This document shows, piece after piece, positions 6,990-16,806 of a stretch of 64,000 nucleotides of DNA. The notes below the pieces were generated by a model. The model was not told the origin of the DNA. It made no database searches and saw nothing but the letters and a program-made list of their open reading frames with translations. Each line of letters starts with the position of its first letter. Position 1 is the stretch's first letter. Made by a program: the position numbers and the translations under genes. The DNA comes from an uncultured Lentisphaeria bacterium (GTDB taxonomy: Bacteria > Verrucomicrobiota > Lentisphaeria > Victivallales > UBA1829): positions 1 to 64,000 of the forward strand of contig CAJKAR010000015.1 of assembly GCA_905197955.1 (NCBI GenBank), given 5' to 3'.

Positions 6990-9900
6990 ATGAAACGGAA
7001 AATTCTTTGTTCACTGTTTCTTTTCGGATGCGCCGCGGCACTGACAGCAGGGACGCTTCTGGAAACAAAGTTCGACTCTCCGGAATCTTTGAACGGATGG
7101 GGCGGAAAGGAAAATGGAAAAATTGTCACGCTTCCCTCGGAAGGGCGGTGCCTGCAAGTGACAAGACAGAAGAGTTTACAGGAAAAAGGCAGCACCGGAA
7201 TCTTCTATCGCTTCCGTCCGGAACAGATCGCAGGAAAACGATTGACCATTACGGTCGACGTCAAACGGGACATCGGCATTCCCTCGGTCAAATGGCAGGG
7301 CGGAAAACTCATGCTCACACTGAACGCCGGGAACAAAACCAGATGGCCCGGCATCTACATGCCGCATGGGAAAACGGATTGGAAAAGAATGGTTCTGAGT
7401 GAAGATATTCCGGGAGATCTCAAATCTGCCATACTGTCGCTCGGCATTCAGGATGCGCAAGGGACGATCTGCTTCCGGAATCTGAAAATCGAAGTCGGAG
7501 ATGCCCTTCTTGATCTCAGCCGGCATGCCAACATGGGCTATCGCGATTCGACTGCCGGCGACGGCAAAGGCGGCTGGTCCGATCAGGGCCCCTATAACGA
7601 TGCCGGAAATTTCCAGTTCAAACGCAAAAACTGCGGAGGCATTCCGTTCCGGATTCTGAATCCGGCTGAGAACAACGGGAAATCCGTGCTGGTGTTTCAG
7701 TCGAGACGCTTTCCGAATGGACTCAAAAGCGCCAAATGCGATCTCTCCAATACCGGAACCTCCGGTCGCTGGCTCTATCTGCTTCATACGCTGACCTGGG
7801 GACACGGATTCCAGAAAACGGCAGGATTCATTGATCTTACCGGAAAAAATGGAAAAAAACAGACCATCACGGTCCGGGGCGGCAAAGATGTCGCGGACTG
7901 GTGGTGCCCGACCCGGATCGAAAACGCCTTTCCCGCCTCGCTCTGGCAGAACGCCAGCGGCGGAACGGTCGGAGTCTACGGCACAAAATTCAAACTGGAT
8001 CCGGAGCTGGGAGAACTTGCGGATATCACATTCCGTGCCTCCAATGACTCCGCCATCTGGCTCGTTCTTGCCGCGACCCTTTCGGAACAGGAGTATTCCT
8101 ATCCGGCACAGATGACATACACGATCAAGGCCGATAAAGTCTGGCGGCCGCTCCCCGCGCCGAGCCGCGGAGGCGTGATTGCAGGAAGCGCCCTCGATCT
8201 CTCCGGAAATTTCCCGACGGAACCCGCAGGTGCCTATGGACGTGTCATCATCAACAAAGAGGGGCATCTCGCATTCGAAAAGGAGCCGTCCAAACCGGTA
8301 CGCTTCCTCTGCGCCACCATCCTCACCGATCCCTTCGGCGGACGCGGTGAGGCAAAACCGGAATTCGTCTCCGCTCAGATGATTTCCGAATACGCAAAAC
8401 AGCTCCGGATGCAGGGCTACAACATGGTTCGCTTCCACTATCTGGACGCCGTCCTGATGGCAGGATCGGACAAAGATTTCCAGTTCAATCCCAAAACGCT
8501 CGACCAGTTCGATCGTTTTATCTATGAACTGAAACAGAACGGTATTTACGTCAATTTCGACGCGATGGCATCCCGGATCGGCTGGTCGCATGGATACAGC
8601 TGGTCCGCAAAGCCGGGCGACAAGCGGAATTTCAAACTCGATATCTACTTCAATCCCGAAGTCCGGAAAAACTGGGAAAATGGAATGCGCGCTCTGCTGA
8701 CCAGAGTCAATCCTTACACGAAAACCCGTCTTCTTGACGATCCCGTCCTTGCGCTCGCCGTCAGCTTCAACGAACAGGAGTTCGCTTTCACCAGCGGCAA
8801 AGACTTCTCTCAGGCAAAAACGGAATGGATCCAATTTCTGAAACGGCGCTACGGATCCATCGACGCCCTGAAAAAATCATGGGGCAGCGCCGCAGCATCC
8901 TACCGGGATTTTGAGTCGATTCCCGTCTTCCGTCCCGAAGAGATCACGGAATCCTCCGAAAAGGGAAAAGATATCTCCCGCTTTATCAGCGAACAGGAAA
9001 GCGCTCTGGCCCGCTGGTACCGCGATACTCTGCGAAAGATCGGATTCCGGGGGCTGCTCGCAAGCTTCAACATGGGTCAGTCGCTGCGCCATATTGCAGC
9101 ACGCGAATCCAACGATTATATCGCTCTGAACGGCTATCACGCCCATCCCTTCAGCAATGCGATGGATCCGGAAGGCTCCATTGCACGAGAGGGCAGAATC
9201 ATGCGAGGATTCGCCTCCACACGTGCCTTCGGAAAACCATTCGTCTGCACGGAACACGGCCACGCCTTCTGGAACTCCTATCGCTATGAACAGGGATTCA
9301 TCATGGGCGCATACGCCGCGTTTCAGGGAATGGACGGACTTACAGCGTTTTCCAACCAGATCACGGTCCGTCCCGAAGTCCACACGATCAAAACCTTTCA
9401 GATGCAGCACGACATCATCCTGAAATCCCAGGAACTCCTGACCGCGTTTCTCTTCCGGCGCGGAGATGTGAAAACAGCCGAATCCCTTGTCCGGGTCCAG
9501 ATTGATCCCGAAGCGATCTATTCCACCGGAGTCAGCAACGATGCTCTTCACTCCGGACAGACTCGTCTGGCACTGGTCACCGGCTTCGCAGTCGAAACAA
9601 ATCTCAAAGGGAAAACCGGAAAAAATCAGATCGCGATCCCCGCCGCCGGCGGCTCCTCCCTGATTATCCGCCGTCAGGGAACCGCCGGATACACCCAGGC
9701 GCAGGATTCAAATGACAACACCTTCCAGTTCGATTCAGCAATACAGAATCTGAAACAGACAAACTTCATCCCGACAAACAATTGTTCCAGCGAGAAACAG
9801 GGCATTTACGAAAGCTCCACCGGAGAACTCTTCCTGAATGCAAAAAAACACTTCATGAGCATCAATACTCCGCGCTTTCAGGGAATCTGCGGAGAAGCGG

Positions 9901-10301
9901 GAACGACTGCAAAACTGAAAGAGTTCGAGATCAAACATCTCGGTGTGCGCGGAAATCTCTCCGCGGTCTCGCTTGAAAACGGAAAGACGCTCGCCGATTC
10001 GGAACATATTCTGATTGTCTTTGCCACAAACGCCCTGAATACGGGAATGGTCTTCGAGGACGCATCGCACCGTACCAGACTTCAGAACGGAAAGACTCCG
10101 ATCCTTTTGGAAACAGGTCGTTTCCGCGCCGCACTTTCCAACCGGAACGCCGGGAAATTCAAACTCTATGCACTCGGAACCGATGGAAAACGTCTTGCGG
10201 AACTTCCCTTGAAACAATCCGCCGGAACACTCGGAATCGATGTGGACACCGCCGCCATCCCGAATGGTCCCGCCGTTTATTTTGAACTGACAACCAAATA
10301 A
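6990..10301 (+). CDS. large secreted glycoside hydrolase, clan GH-A-like
   Basis: A 1103-residue protein with an N-terminal signal peptide (MKRKILCSLFLFGCAAAL, then AG). Residues about 20-400 are beta-rich and include carbohydrate-binding-like modules. A TIM-barrel catalytic region spans roughly 430-800: YNMVRFH near 480, the Asn-Glu acid/base pair at N594-E595 (SFNEQEF), and a second glutamate E755 (VCTEHGH) where the nucleophile of clan A enzymes lies. The order resembles GH5/GH42-type beta-glycosidases, but the exact family cannot be assigned by eye. It would act outside the cytoplasm on a plant or host polysaccharide. It lies between its probable regulator and a pseudopilin gene that starts 20 bases after its stop. 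Confidence 0.82.
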   Translation: MKRKILCSLFLFGCAAALTAGTLLETKFDSPESLNGWGGKENGKIVTLPSEGRCLQVTRQKSLQEKGSTGIFYRFRPEQIAGKRLTITVDVKRDIGIPSVKWQGGKLMLTLNAGNKTRWPGIYMPHGKTDWKRMVLSEDIPGDLKSAILSLGIQDAQGTICFRNLKIEVGDALLDLSRHANMGYRDSTAGDGKGGWSDQGPYNDAGNFQFKRKNCGGIPFRILNPAENNGKSVLVFQSRRFPNGLKSAKCDLSNTGTSGRWLYLLHTLTWGHGFQKTAGFIDLTGKNGKKQTITVRGGKDVADWWCPTRIENAFPASLWQNASGGTVGVYGTKFKLDPELGELADITFRASNDSAIWLVLAATLSEQEYSYPAQMTYTIKADKVWRPLPAPSRGGVIAGSALDLSGNFPTEPAGAYGRVIINKEGHLAFEKEPSKPVRFLCATILTDPFGGRGEAKPEFVSAQMISEYAKQLRMQGYNMVRFHYLDAVLMAGSDKDFQFNPKTLDQFDRFIYELKQNGIYVNFDAMASRIGWSHGYSWSAKPGDKRNFKLDIYFNPEVRKNWENGMRALLTRVNPYTKTRLLDDPVLALAVSFNEQEFAFTSGKDFSQAKTEWIQFLKRRYGSIDALKKSWGSAAASYRDFESIPVFRPEEITESSEKGKDISRFISEQESALARWYRDTLRKIGFRGLLASFNMGQSLRHIAARESNDYIALNGYHAHPFSNAMDPEGSIAREGRIMRGFASTRAFGKPFVCTEHGHAFWNSYRYEQGFIMGAYAAFQGMDGLTAFSNQITVRPEVHTIKTFQMQHDIILKSQELLTAFLFRRGDVKTAESLVRVQIDPEAIYSTGVSNDALHSGQTRLALVTGFAVETNLKGKTGKNQIAIPAAGGSSLIIRRQGTAGYTQAQDSNDNTFQFDSAIQNLKQTNFIPTNNCSSEKQGIYESSTGELFLNAKKHFMSINTPRFQGICGEAGTTAKLKEFEIKHLGVRGNLSAVSLENGKTLADSEHILIVFATNALNTGMVFEDASHRTRLQNGKTPILLETGRFRAALSNRNAGKFKLYALGTDGKRLAELPLKQSAGTLGIDVDTAAIPNGPAVYFELTTK

Positions 10302-10321
10302 AATAACTCAAAGGAGAATAC

Positions 10322-11095
10322 ATGAAAACCGGAAAGAGTCATCGTTTCACTCTTGTGGAACTCCTTGTGGTCATCGCCGTGATTGCGATCCTGGTCAGCC
10401 TGCTCCTGCCAGCACTGGGAAAGGCACGGGAAAGCGCAAACCAGATCAAATGTCTCAATTCCATGAAACAGCTTGGAATCACAATGGCGCTTTACAGCTC
10501 CCAGAGCAATGACTGGAACGTCCCGCTTCAGATTCATTTTGTCCGTCCGGATACCGGAAATACGGAAAACCAATACTGGTACCAGAACTCGACTTTTGCC
10601 AAGCTCACCGGAAACTCGAAAATCTTATGGCTCTTCTATCCCCGCTATAAGAAAGCATTTCTCTGCAGCAATATCCCGAATTATCCCAGGGAAGAGGTCG
10701 GATTCGAAGATTATACCGATCTCGGCTATGTCTACGGCATGACTTACTGGGGAACCACCAATTTTGTCAATCCGAACAGTACCAGCACCTGGAGCGAAAC
10801 TCAGGCAACTCTCATGACCAAGGTCAAGCGTCCTTCCAACCGCTTTCTCTATACGGAAGTTGCGAAAAAAGCCATCGGCAGAGCCTCACCGGGCGGCGAT
10901 TATCGCGATCCAGCCAAACACTGGTGGGTCTATGGGGATTCGGATGAGGAACCGGATATCCCGACCGCATACCGTCACAGGGAAAAACAATATGTCAACG
11001 TAACTTATCTGGATGGACATACCGCCTCTCTGCATTACACCTCCATCCAGGGATCTCAGAATACGAAGCTCTGGCTCCCCTACTCCGCAGATTGA
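10322..11095 (+). CDS. type II secretion-like pseudopilin, H-X9-DG class
   Basis: A 257-residue protein with an N-terminal prepilin-type helix, HRFTLVELLVVIAVIAIL, carrying the conserved Glu5 of mature pilins. The position before the cleavage site is Arg instead of the usual Gly. The C-terminal domain ends in the H-x(n)-DGH signature typical of this large Planctomycetes/Lentisphaerota family (HREKQYVNVTYLDGH). It should sit in the inner membrane and assemble into a pseudopilus. AAGGAG precedes the ATG, and the gene follows the large hydrolase within 20 bases. The pairing suggests a role in export or surface delivery of that hydrolase. That role is inferred. Confidence 0.88.
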   Translation: MKTGKSHRFTLVELLVVIAVIAILVSLLLPALGKARESANQIKCLNSMKQLGITMALYSSQSNDWNVPLQIHFVRPDTGNTENQYWYQNSTFAKLTGNSKILWLFYPRYKKAFLCSNIPNYPREEVGFEDYTDLGYVYGMTYWGTTNFVNPNSTSTWSETQATLMTKVKRPSNRFLYTEVAKKAIGRASPGGDYRDPAKHWWVYGDSDEEPDIPTAYRHREKQYVNVTYLDGHTASLHYTSIQGSQNTKLWLPYSAD

Positions 11096-11126
11096 CAGAG
11101 CAAACTTCTCCGATCTTCTTCATCGA

Positions 11127-11190
11127 AGGGGATCCGAAAGGAAAAACGATTGTAAAAACGTTTTCTCCTCTCGGATCCCTCGTTTTTTTT
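11127..11190 (+). terminator. strong intrinsic terminator after pseudopilin gene
   Basis: AGGGGATCCGA (11127-11137) pairs with TCGGATCCCT (11171-11180) with one bulged base. The inner AAAACG/CGTTTT segments also pair, and eight Ts follow at 11183-11190. It closes the GntR-hydrolase-pseudopilin cassette. Confidence 0.85.
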
Positions 11191-11583
11191 CAGAAGATGC
11201 TGTCCGGTATTTTGTCATAAAAAAATCGCAAAAAAAACTCCGGAGAAGACTTCAGAAAAGATTACAAAATCCTGAGAGTTTTCTGGATTCTTCCTTTCAG
11301 GAAGAGCTCTTCAGGAAAATCGGATTGAACGAATTTTTTCGAGGGGAAATAAAAGAGAGATCAGGTTTTTCCGCTGTGCATTTTTCACGGAGAGAAAGAA
11401 GATTTTTTTAATTGCTGTGAACGTGTGAAAAAAGGTATATTTCTATTCATTTTTTAAAATTTTTCCAAAAAAAATTTCGTTTTCCAATTAATTACTGTTT
11501 GCATTTTCACAAAAAGCGTTTTATTCTAAAAACAGATTCGCGGCATCGAAGGAAAAAACAATATTCAGGAGGTCTCACCCATC
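11191..11583 (+). promoter_or_regulatory. AT-rich intergenic region with hydrogenase promoter candidate
   Basis: About 390 AT-rich bases without a credible gene. TTGCAT (11499-11504), 17 bases and TATTCT (11522-11527) give a plausible promoter for the hydrogenase operon. AGGAGG at 11567-11572 is the ribosome-binding site of the first gene. Confidence 0.45.
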
Positions 11584-12114
11584 ATGAGCTGTCATTGTAC
11601 ATGCGGTTCCGTCTGCGCATCCAGAACACCGGAACAGGAAGAAAAATTCAATGAACTGGAACGTTACATATCCTCAGTTCCGCTGGAGAAATTTCCAGAA
11701 CGGAAGCGGGGATATCTGATTCAGATTCTCCACAAGGCGCAGCACATTTTCGGGTATCTGCCGGAAGAGGTGCAGAAGTACATTGCCGAGCGGCTCAAGA
11801 TTTCGCATGCGGAAGTATACGGAGTCATCAGCTTTTACAGCTATTTCACGGACAAGCCGGTCGGACGGTATAAAATCAATGTCTGCATCGGAACCGCCTG
11901 TTTTGTGAAGGGTGCGGGAAAAGTGCTGGAAGAGTTCAAGCGTCATTTGAACATCAAGGAAGGGGAGACTTCGGAAGATGGAAAATTCTTTCTGGGATCT
12001 CTCCGCTGCGTCGGGGCGTGCAGTCTTGCGCCAGTGGTCATGGTCAACGACCGCGTTTACGGGAATGTCACTGCGGAAAAGGTCAGCGACATCCTCAAGG
12101 AATGCACCGACTGA
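11584..12114 (+). CDS. hndA: NAD-linked [FeFe] hydrogenase, NuoE-like [2Fe-2S] subunit (HndA/HydC)
   Basis: A 176-residue NuoE-type thioredoxin-fold protein. Its [2Fe-2S] ligands are Cys101 and Cys106 (CIGTACF) and Cys142 and Cys146 (CVGAC). It should be a cytoplasmic electron-transfer subunit of the hydrogenase encoded by the next two genes, in the manner of HndACD or HydABC. Length fits the family. The extreme N-terminus adds CHCTCGSVC, four cysteines in the first 11 residues, which NuoE does not normally have. AGGAGG lies 11 bases before the ATG. It is the first gene of the operon. Confidence 0.92.
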   Translation: MSCHCTCGSVCASRTPEQEEKFNELERYISSVPLEKFPERKRGYLIQILHKAQHIFGYLPEEVQKYIAERLKISHAEVYGVISFYSYFTDKPVGRYKINVCIGTACFVKGAGKVLEEFKRHLNIKEGETSEDGKFFLGSLRCVGACSLAPVVMVNDRVYGNVTAEKVSDILKECTD

Positions 12115-12169
12115 TCTTCTATCCGCATAACACGATCTCCAACACAATCTTATCAGGGAAACTGACGAT

Positions 12170-14017
12170 ATGACAAAAATACAAACACCCGCCGAACTCA
12201 AAGAACTGGCGACGTCATTGAAAAACGCGCCGCGCCCGCCCGTCAAACTTCTTGTCTCCATGGGAACCTGCGGTATCGCGGCCGGAACCGCCGAAGTGCT
12301 TAAAGCGATCCGGGAGGAGGTCGCAGAACGCAAACTCGAAAATGCCATTGAAATCGTCGAAGTGGGCTGCATGGGCCTCTGCTACGCGGAACCGGTCATT
12401 ATGCTGGCCGACCGCGAGTCCGGGAAACGTCTGATCTACGGCGACGTCACTCCGCAGCAGATTCCCGCAATTCTGAGCGCCGGAACCGCCGGAGCCGCTC
12501 CCGGAACCAGAACTCTCGAACGCTCCTGGTACTATCCTGAATGCGAAACTCCCGCACCGGGAGAACTCCAAGCACGAATCGTACTCAAAAACACCGGTTG
12601 CATCAATCCGGAAAAGATTGAAGAGTACATCATGAATGACGGCTACGCCGCACTTGCCAAAGTTCTAACCACCATGACTCCCGAAGATGTCGTCAAACTC
12701 ATCTCCGACTCCGGACTCCGCGGACGCGGAGGCGGCGGATTCCCCACCGGACGCAAATGGTCCCTTGCCGCGGCTCAGCCCCCTGGAGAAAAATTCATCA
12801 TTTGCAACGCCGACGAAGGTGATCCGGGCGCCTTCATGGACCGCGCCGTACTGGAAGGCGATCCGCACAGCGTGCTCGAAGCCATGGCGATCGGCGGCTA
12901 CGCAATCGGTGCGCAGACAGGCGTGATCTACATCCGCGCGGAATATCCGCTCGCGGTCAAACGCCTGGAAATCGCGATCAAACAGGCGGAGGAGTACGGA
13001 TTCCTCGGAAAGAATATTTTCGGAAGCGGATTCGACTTCAACATCGAAATCAAGTTCGGCGCAGGCGCGTTTGTCTGCGGCGAGGAGACGGCTCTGATCC
13101 ACTCGATCGAAGGCAAGCGCGGCGAACCGACCGTCAAACCGCCCTTCCCCGCGGTCTCCGGACTCTGGGGCAGACCGACAATCGTCAACAACGTTGAGAC
13201 CTACGCCTGTATCGCGGCGATCGTGCGCAACGGCGCGGAGTGGTTCCGCTCTATCGGCACCCCCGGATCGCCGGGAACGAAGGTGTTCGCGCTCGCCGGA
13301 AAGATCACGAAAGTCGGACTCGCCGAGGTCCCGATGGGAACCACTCTCCGCAAGATCATCTACGAAATCGGCGACGGCATCAAGAACGGACGCCAGTTCA
13401 AGGCCGTTCAGACCGGCGGACCTTCCGGCGGCTGCATCACAGCGAAGAATCTCGATCTGCCGATCGACTACGAGGCGCTGAAAGCCATCGGCTCGATGAT
13501 GGGATCCGGCGGAATGATCGTCATGGACGAGGACGACTGCATGGTCAACATTGCCAAATTCTTCCTGGAGTTCACGCTCGATGAATCCTGCGGAAAGTGC
13601 ACCCCCTGCCGCGTCGGCAACCGCCGCATGTACGAACTGCTCGAAGAGATCACCTCCGGACGCGGAACGATGGACACCATCAACAAGCTGAAAATGCTCT
13701 CCGCAACCATCAAGGACACAGCGCTCTGCGGACTCGGACAGACCGCCCCGAATCCGGTGCTCTCCACGATGAGCAATTTCGAGGACGAATATCTTGCACA
13801 CGTTCAGGAGTCGCGCTGTCCGGCGGGAGCCTGTACGAAGCTGATCCATTACGAGGTGACGGACCGGTGTGTCGGCTGCGGACTCTGTCTCCAGCGCTGC
13901 CCGGTCAACTGCATCACGGGGGAACGCCGGGAACGTCATCTGATCGACCAGAACCGCTGCATCAAATGCGGCGTCTGCTTCATGGCCTGCAAGTTCCACG
14001 CAATCGAAAAACGCTAA
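12170..14017 (+). CDS. hndC: NAD-linked [FeFe] hydrogenase, NuoF-like flavoprotein subunit (HndC/HydB)
   Basis: A 615-residue subunit that binds NAD(H), FMN and iron-sulphur clusters. Residues 1-100 are a thioredoxin-like [2Fe-2S] domain with cysteines near 33 and 66 (GTCG, GCMGLC), fused to the NuoF core. GLRGRGGGGFPTGRKW near 181 and NADEGDPGAFMDR mark the FMN/NAD site, and CGKCTPCRVG near 473 is the [4Fe-4S] site. A C-terminal ferredoxin tail from about 566 carries two [4Fe-4S] motifs (CVGCGLCLQRC, CIKCGVCFMAC). This architecture is that of electron-bifurcating hydrogenases, where it splits electrons between NADH and ferredoxin. The fused N-terminal domain explains the lack of a separate HndB gene. 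Confidence 0.93.
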   Translation: MTKIQTPAELKELATSLKNAPRPPVKLLVSMGTCGIAAGTAEVLKAIREEVAERKLENAIEIVEVGCMGLCYAEPVIMLADRESGKRLIYGDVTPQQIPAILSAGTAGAAPGTRTLERSWYYPECETPAPGELQARIVLKNTGCINPEKIEEYIMNDGYAALAKVLTTMTPEDVVKLISDSGLRGRGGGGFPTGRKWSLAAAQPPGEKFIICNADEGDPGAFMDRAVLEGDPHSVLEAMAIGGYAIGAQTGVIYIRAEYPLAVKRLEIAIKQAEEYGFLGKNIFGSGFDFNIEIKFGAGAFVCGEETALIHSIEGKRGEPTVKPPFPAVSGLWGRPTIVNNVETYACIAAIVRNGAEWFRSIGTPGSPGTKVFALAGKITKVGLAEVPMGTTLRKIIYEIGDGIKNGRQFKAVQTGGPSGGCITAKNLDLPIDYEALKAIGSMMGSGGMIVMDEDDCMVNIAKFFLEFTLDESCGKCTPCRVGNRRMYELLEEITSGRGTMDTINKLKMLSATIKDTALCGLGQTAPNPVLSTMSNFEDEYLAHVQESRCPAGACTKLIHYEVTDRCVGCGLCLQRCPVNCITGERRERHLIDQNRCIKCGVCFMACKFHAIEKR

Positions 14018-14045
14018 TCCGCCCACTCCAAGGAGACTCTGTATT

Positions 14046-15782
14046 ATGAATGTGAATTTGAAGATAAACGATCAGCCGGTTGCCGTGGAATCCGGCAGTA
14101 CAATTCTGGAAGCCGCGGAAAAGCTCGACATCCGCATTCCGACCCTCTGCCATTTCAAGATGGACTGTTTCCATGTCGAACACAAATGCGGGTCCTGCCG
14201 CATCTGCGTGGTGGAGGTCAAAGGGCGTCCGAACCTCGCGCCGGCGTGCTGTACGCCCGTCATGGAAGGAATGGAGGTCAGGACAAATACATTGCGCGTC
14301 ATCAATGCACGCCGGACCATTCTGGATCTGCTGCTTTCGGATCATCCGAAAGACTGTCTGATCTGCCCGAAAAACCTGAACTGTCAGCTTCAGGCGCTCG
14401 CGCAGGAGATGGGACTGCACCATCTGCTCTACAAAGGGGAACAGTCCACCTACAACAAGGATCTCTCCAGCTATGCGATCGCACGCGACCTGGACAAGTG
14501 CATCATGTGCCGCAGATGCGAAACCGCGTGCAATACGATTCAGACGGTCGGAGTGCTTTCCGCCGTCGGACGCGGATTCAACACGGTCGTTGCCCCCGCC
14601 GGACTTCATCCGCTGGTGGAAACGGAATGCGTTTTCTGCGGACAGTGCGTGCAGGCATGTCCGGTCGGAGCCCTGAGCGAAATGGATTATAAATACGATG
14701 TCTGGCGCGCGCTGAACGATCCTTCGAAAACGGTCGTTGTGCAGACCGCTCCCGCAGTTCGCGTGGCAATCGGCGAGGCGTTCGGTCTGGAACCCGGCTC
14801 CGTCAGCACGGGGAAAATGGTCACGGCGCTCCGGATGCTCGGATTCGACAAGGTCTTCGACACCGATTTCGCCGCTGACCTCACGATCATGGAGGAGACC
14901 ACCGAACTGATCGAACGAGTCAAGAGCGGAAAAAATCTGCCCATTCTCACAAGCTGCTGTCCGGGATGGGTGAAGTTCCTCGAACACCAGTTCCCGAAAC
15001 TGATCTACATGCCTTCGACGGCAAAATCACCTCAGCAGATGATGGGTGCGGTACTGAAGAGCTATTATGCGGAAAAGATCGGGGTCAAGCCCGAAAACCT
15101 GATCGTCGTCTCCGTCATGCCCTGCCTCTCCAAGAAATACGAGGCGAAACGCGAAGAGTTCACGCACGACGGCGTACCCGATGTCGATATCGTGATCTCG
15201 ACCCGCGAACTGGCCGATATGATCCGGGAAGCAGGTATCATCTTCAAAGATCTTGAGGAGCAGGAATACGACTCTCCGCTCGGAGAATCCACAGGAGCGG
15301 CGGTGATCTTCGGAGCCAGCGGCGGCGTGCTGGAAGCGGCGCTCCGGACTGCGGCAGACTGGATCGCGGGAAAGGATCTCGACAGCATCGAATTTACCGC
15401 GGTCCGCGGACTCGACGGCATCAAGGAAGCCGAAGTCGAAATCGCCGGAATCAAGCTCAAGGCGGCAGTCTGTTCCGGACTCGGTAACGCACGTAAACTG
15501 CTGGAAAAGATCGAACGCGGCGAAGCCGATTATCAGGCGATCGAAATCATGGCGTGTCCCGGAGGATGCCTCAACGGAGGCGGTCAGCCCTATCACCACG
15601 GCGATATGACCATTCTCAAGAAACGTCTCGATGCTCTCTACAAGGATGATCGCAGCAAACCGATCCGCAAGTCCCACAAGAATCCCTCCATCCAGAAGAT
15701 TTACGAGGAATTCCTCGGAGAACCCGGAAGCCATCTGGCCCACCACCTCCTTCACACAACCTATGTGAACAGAAAGAAATAA
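14046..15782 (+). CDS. hndD: [FeFe] hydrogenase catalytic subunit (HndD/HydA)
   Basis: A 578-residue catalytic subunit that makes or consumes H2. The N-terminal [2Fe-2S] domain has Cys35, Cys48, Cys51 and Cys68. CPKNLNC near 105 belongs to the His/Cys cluster region. Two [4Fe-4S] sites follow (CIMCRRCETAC, CVFCGQCVQAC). All three H-cluster motifs are intact: L1 TSCCPGW, L2 MPCLSKKYE and L3 MACPGGCLNGGGQP. A small-subunit-like tail closes the protein. It is cytoplasmic and would oxidise NADH and reduced ferredoxin together to produce H2 in fermentation. The maturation genes hydEFG are not in the window. Confidence 0.96.
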   Translation: MNVNLKINDQPVAVESGSTILEAAEKLDIRIPTLCHFKMDCFHVEHKCGSCRICVVEVKGRPNLAPACCTPVMEGMEVRTNTLRVINARRTILDLLLSDHPKDCLICPKNLNCQLQALAQEMGLHHLLYKGEQSTYNKDLSSYAIARDLDKCIMCRRCETACNTIQTVGVLSAVGRGFNTVVAPAGLHPLVETECVFCGQCVQACPVGALSEMDYKYDVWRALNDPSKTVVVQTAPAVRVAIGEAFGLEPGSVSTGKMVTALRMLGFDKVFDTDFAADLTIMEETTELIERVKSGKNLPILTSCCPGWVKFLEHQFPKLIYMPSTAKSPQQMMGAVLKSYYAEKIGVKPENLIVVSVMPCLSKKYEAKREEFTHDGVPDVDIVISTRELADMIREAGIIFKDLEEQEYDSPLGESTGAAVIFGASGGVLEAALRTAADWIAGKDLDSIEFTAVRGLDGIKEAEVEIAGIKLKAAVCSGLGNARKLLEKIERGEADYQAIEIMACPGGCLNGGGQPYHHGDMTILKKRLDALYKDDRSKPIRKSHKNPSIQKIYEEFLGEPGSHLAHHLLHTTYVNRKK

Positions 15783-15803
15783 GCCGGATAACCGGTTTTC
15801 CCA

Positions 15804-15846
15804 GAAGGGCTGCTGCAAAACCTCGCAGGGTCTGCAGCAGCCCTTC
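15804..15846 (+). terminator. hairpin after the hydrogenase operon
   Basis: A perfect 14-bp stem, GAAGGGCTGCTGCA against TGCAGCAGCCCTTC, starts 22 bases after the hndD stop. No T-run follows directly, so it may act as a terminator or as a 3' stabilising hairpin. Confidence 0.6.
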
Positions 15847-15973
15847 CTGACAATTATATCAGGACAGCGATATAAAAAGTTCAAATTTCAACAAACGATC
15901 AAATTTTACAACAAAAACAATCTTCTTTTATAAAAAGAAGAACAAACTGATAAAAAAATCAGCACTCTTCCGC

Positions 15974-16001
15974 TTGTATTCATTTTCTCTATTTCTATAA
16001 A
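15974..16001 (+). promoter_or_regulatory. promoter candidate of the PH/SHOCT gene
   Basis: TTGTAT (15974-15979), 16 bases and TATAAA (15996-16001). A second candidate, TTGAAA (16007) with TATCTT (16029), would leave a very short leader. Confidence 0.4.
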
Positions 16002-16053
16002 CGGACTTGAAAAAAAAGACTTTTCCGGTATCTTATATGAAAGGAGATTTTTT

Positions 16054-16782
16054 ATGAAAATAGCGTGTACTCACTGCGGCCAGCATTACGAGGTCGGACC
16101 GGAATATCAGGGAAAAAGTATTCTCTGCAACACATGCGGGAACCATTTCTCGATTCCAAACGATATGACCGGAGCGGAACGGCTGGAGGATTCCGTCAAC
16201 TCTCTGATTGCAAAAATGACGCTCGACAAACAGGATGGCGGCGTCCTGCGGAAAATGTACGATCAGGCGGAAAAGCTTCTGACAAGGGAGGAAAAAATAG
16301 AATACATCGCCCTCCAGAAAAAGCTCTTCTTCAATTTCTCTCCGGATGCTCTGGTCCTGACAAACCGCAGAGTCATTCTGATGAAAACCGGAATTCTGGG
16401 ACAGCTTGATATCTGGGATACCATCTGGCGGAACATTGTGGATGCCAAAATCCAAATCGGAATACTCCGCAGTACCATTACGTTAAATACCAATGCTGGC
16501 GAAGTGGTCATTGAAAATCTTCTGAAGACTCCGGCATCGCGCGCCTATGCGATCCTTCAGGAACAGGAGGAACGGACCGCGGAAGAACGCAGACAAAGAG
16601 AGATCGAAGAGACCAGAGCGGCTTCCGGAGGCGTCATTATCAATACACCCCAGAGTGGCGGTCTGTCCGCCCAGTCCGACTGCTCCGCCGCACTGAAACA
16701 GCTGAAGGAGCTGCTGGACAATGGACTCATCACGCAGGGAGAATACGAATCGAAACGGCAGGCAATCCTCTCCCGTCTGTAA
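16054..16782 (+). CDS. zinc-ribbon, PH-like and SHOCT domain protein
   Basis: A 242-residue soluble protein of unknown role. Residues 5-32 form a zinc ribbon with two Cys-x-x-Cys pairs (CTHC, CNTC). Residues about 75-170 look like a bacterial PH domain of the YokE/bPH type (LVLTNRRVILMKTG is characteristic). The segment 170-195 is highly charged and probably helical. The C-terminus from about 212 is a SHOCT motif (LKELLDNGLITQGEYESKRQAIL). Such domain strings often occur in proteins linked to membrane or nucleoid scaffolding, but no function is established. AAGGAG precedes the ATG. It stands alone and converges with the asnB operon. Confidence 0.8.
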   Translation: MKIACTHCGQHYEVGPEYQGKSILCNTCGNHFSIPNDMTGAERLEDSVNSLIAKMTLDKQDGGVLRKMYDQAEKLLTREEKIEYIALQKKLFFNFSPDALVLTNRRVILMKTGILGQLDIWDTIWRNIVDAKIQIGILRSTITLNTNAGEVVIENLLKTPASRAYAILQEQEERTAEERRQREIEETRAASGGVIINTPQSGGLSAQSDCSAALKQLKELLDNGLITQGEYESKRQAILSRL

Positions 16783-16806
16783 TAAAAGGGGACGGGAGGA
16801 CAGAGG

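Noticed and set aside
7176..8834. A 552-codon leftward open frame within the 1103-residue hydrolase gene
   Set aside because: Opposite strand of a supported gene; no recognisable domain.
11096..11411. An open frame that runs from the pseudopilin gene across the terminator
   Set aside because: It includes the terminator stem and its T-run and has no start signals.
12665..14026. A 453-codon leftward open frame opposite the NuoF-like gene
   Set aside because: The plus strand encodes all expected NuoF and ferredoxin motifs; the reverse frame is a shadow.
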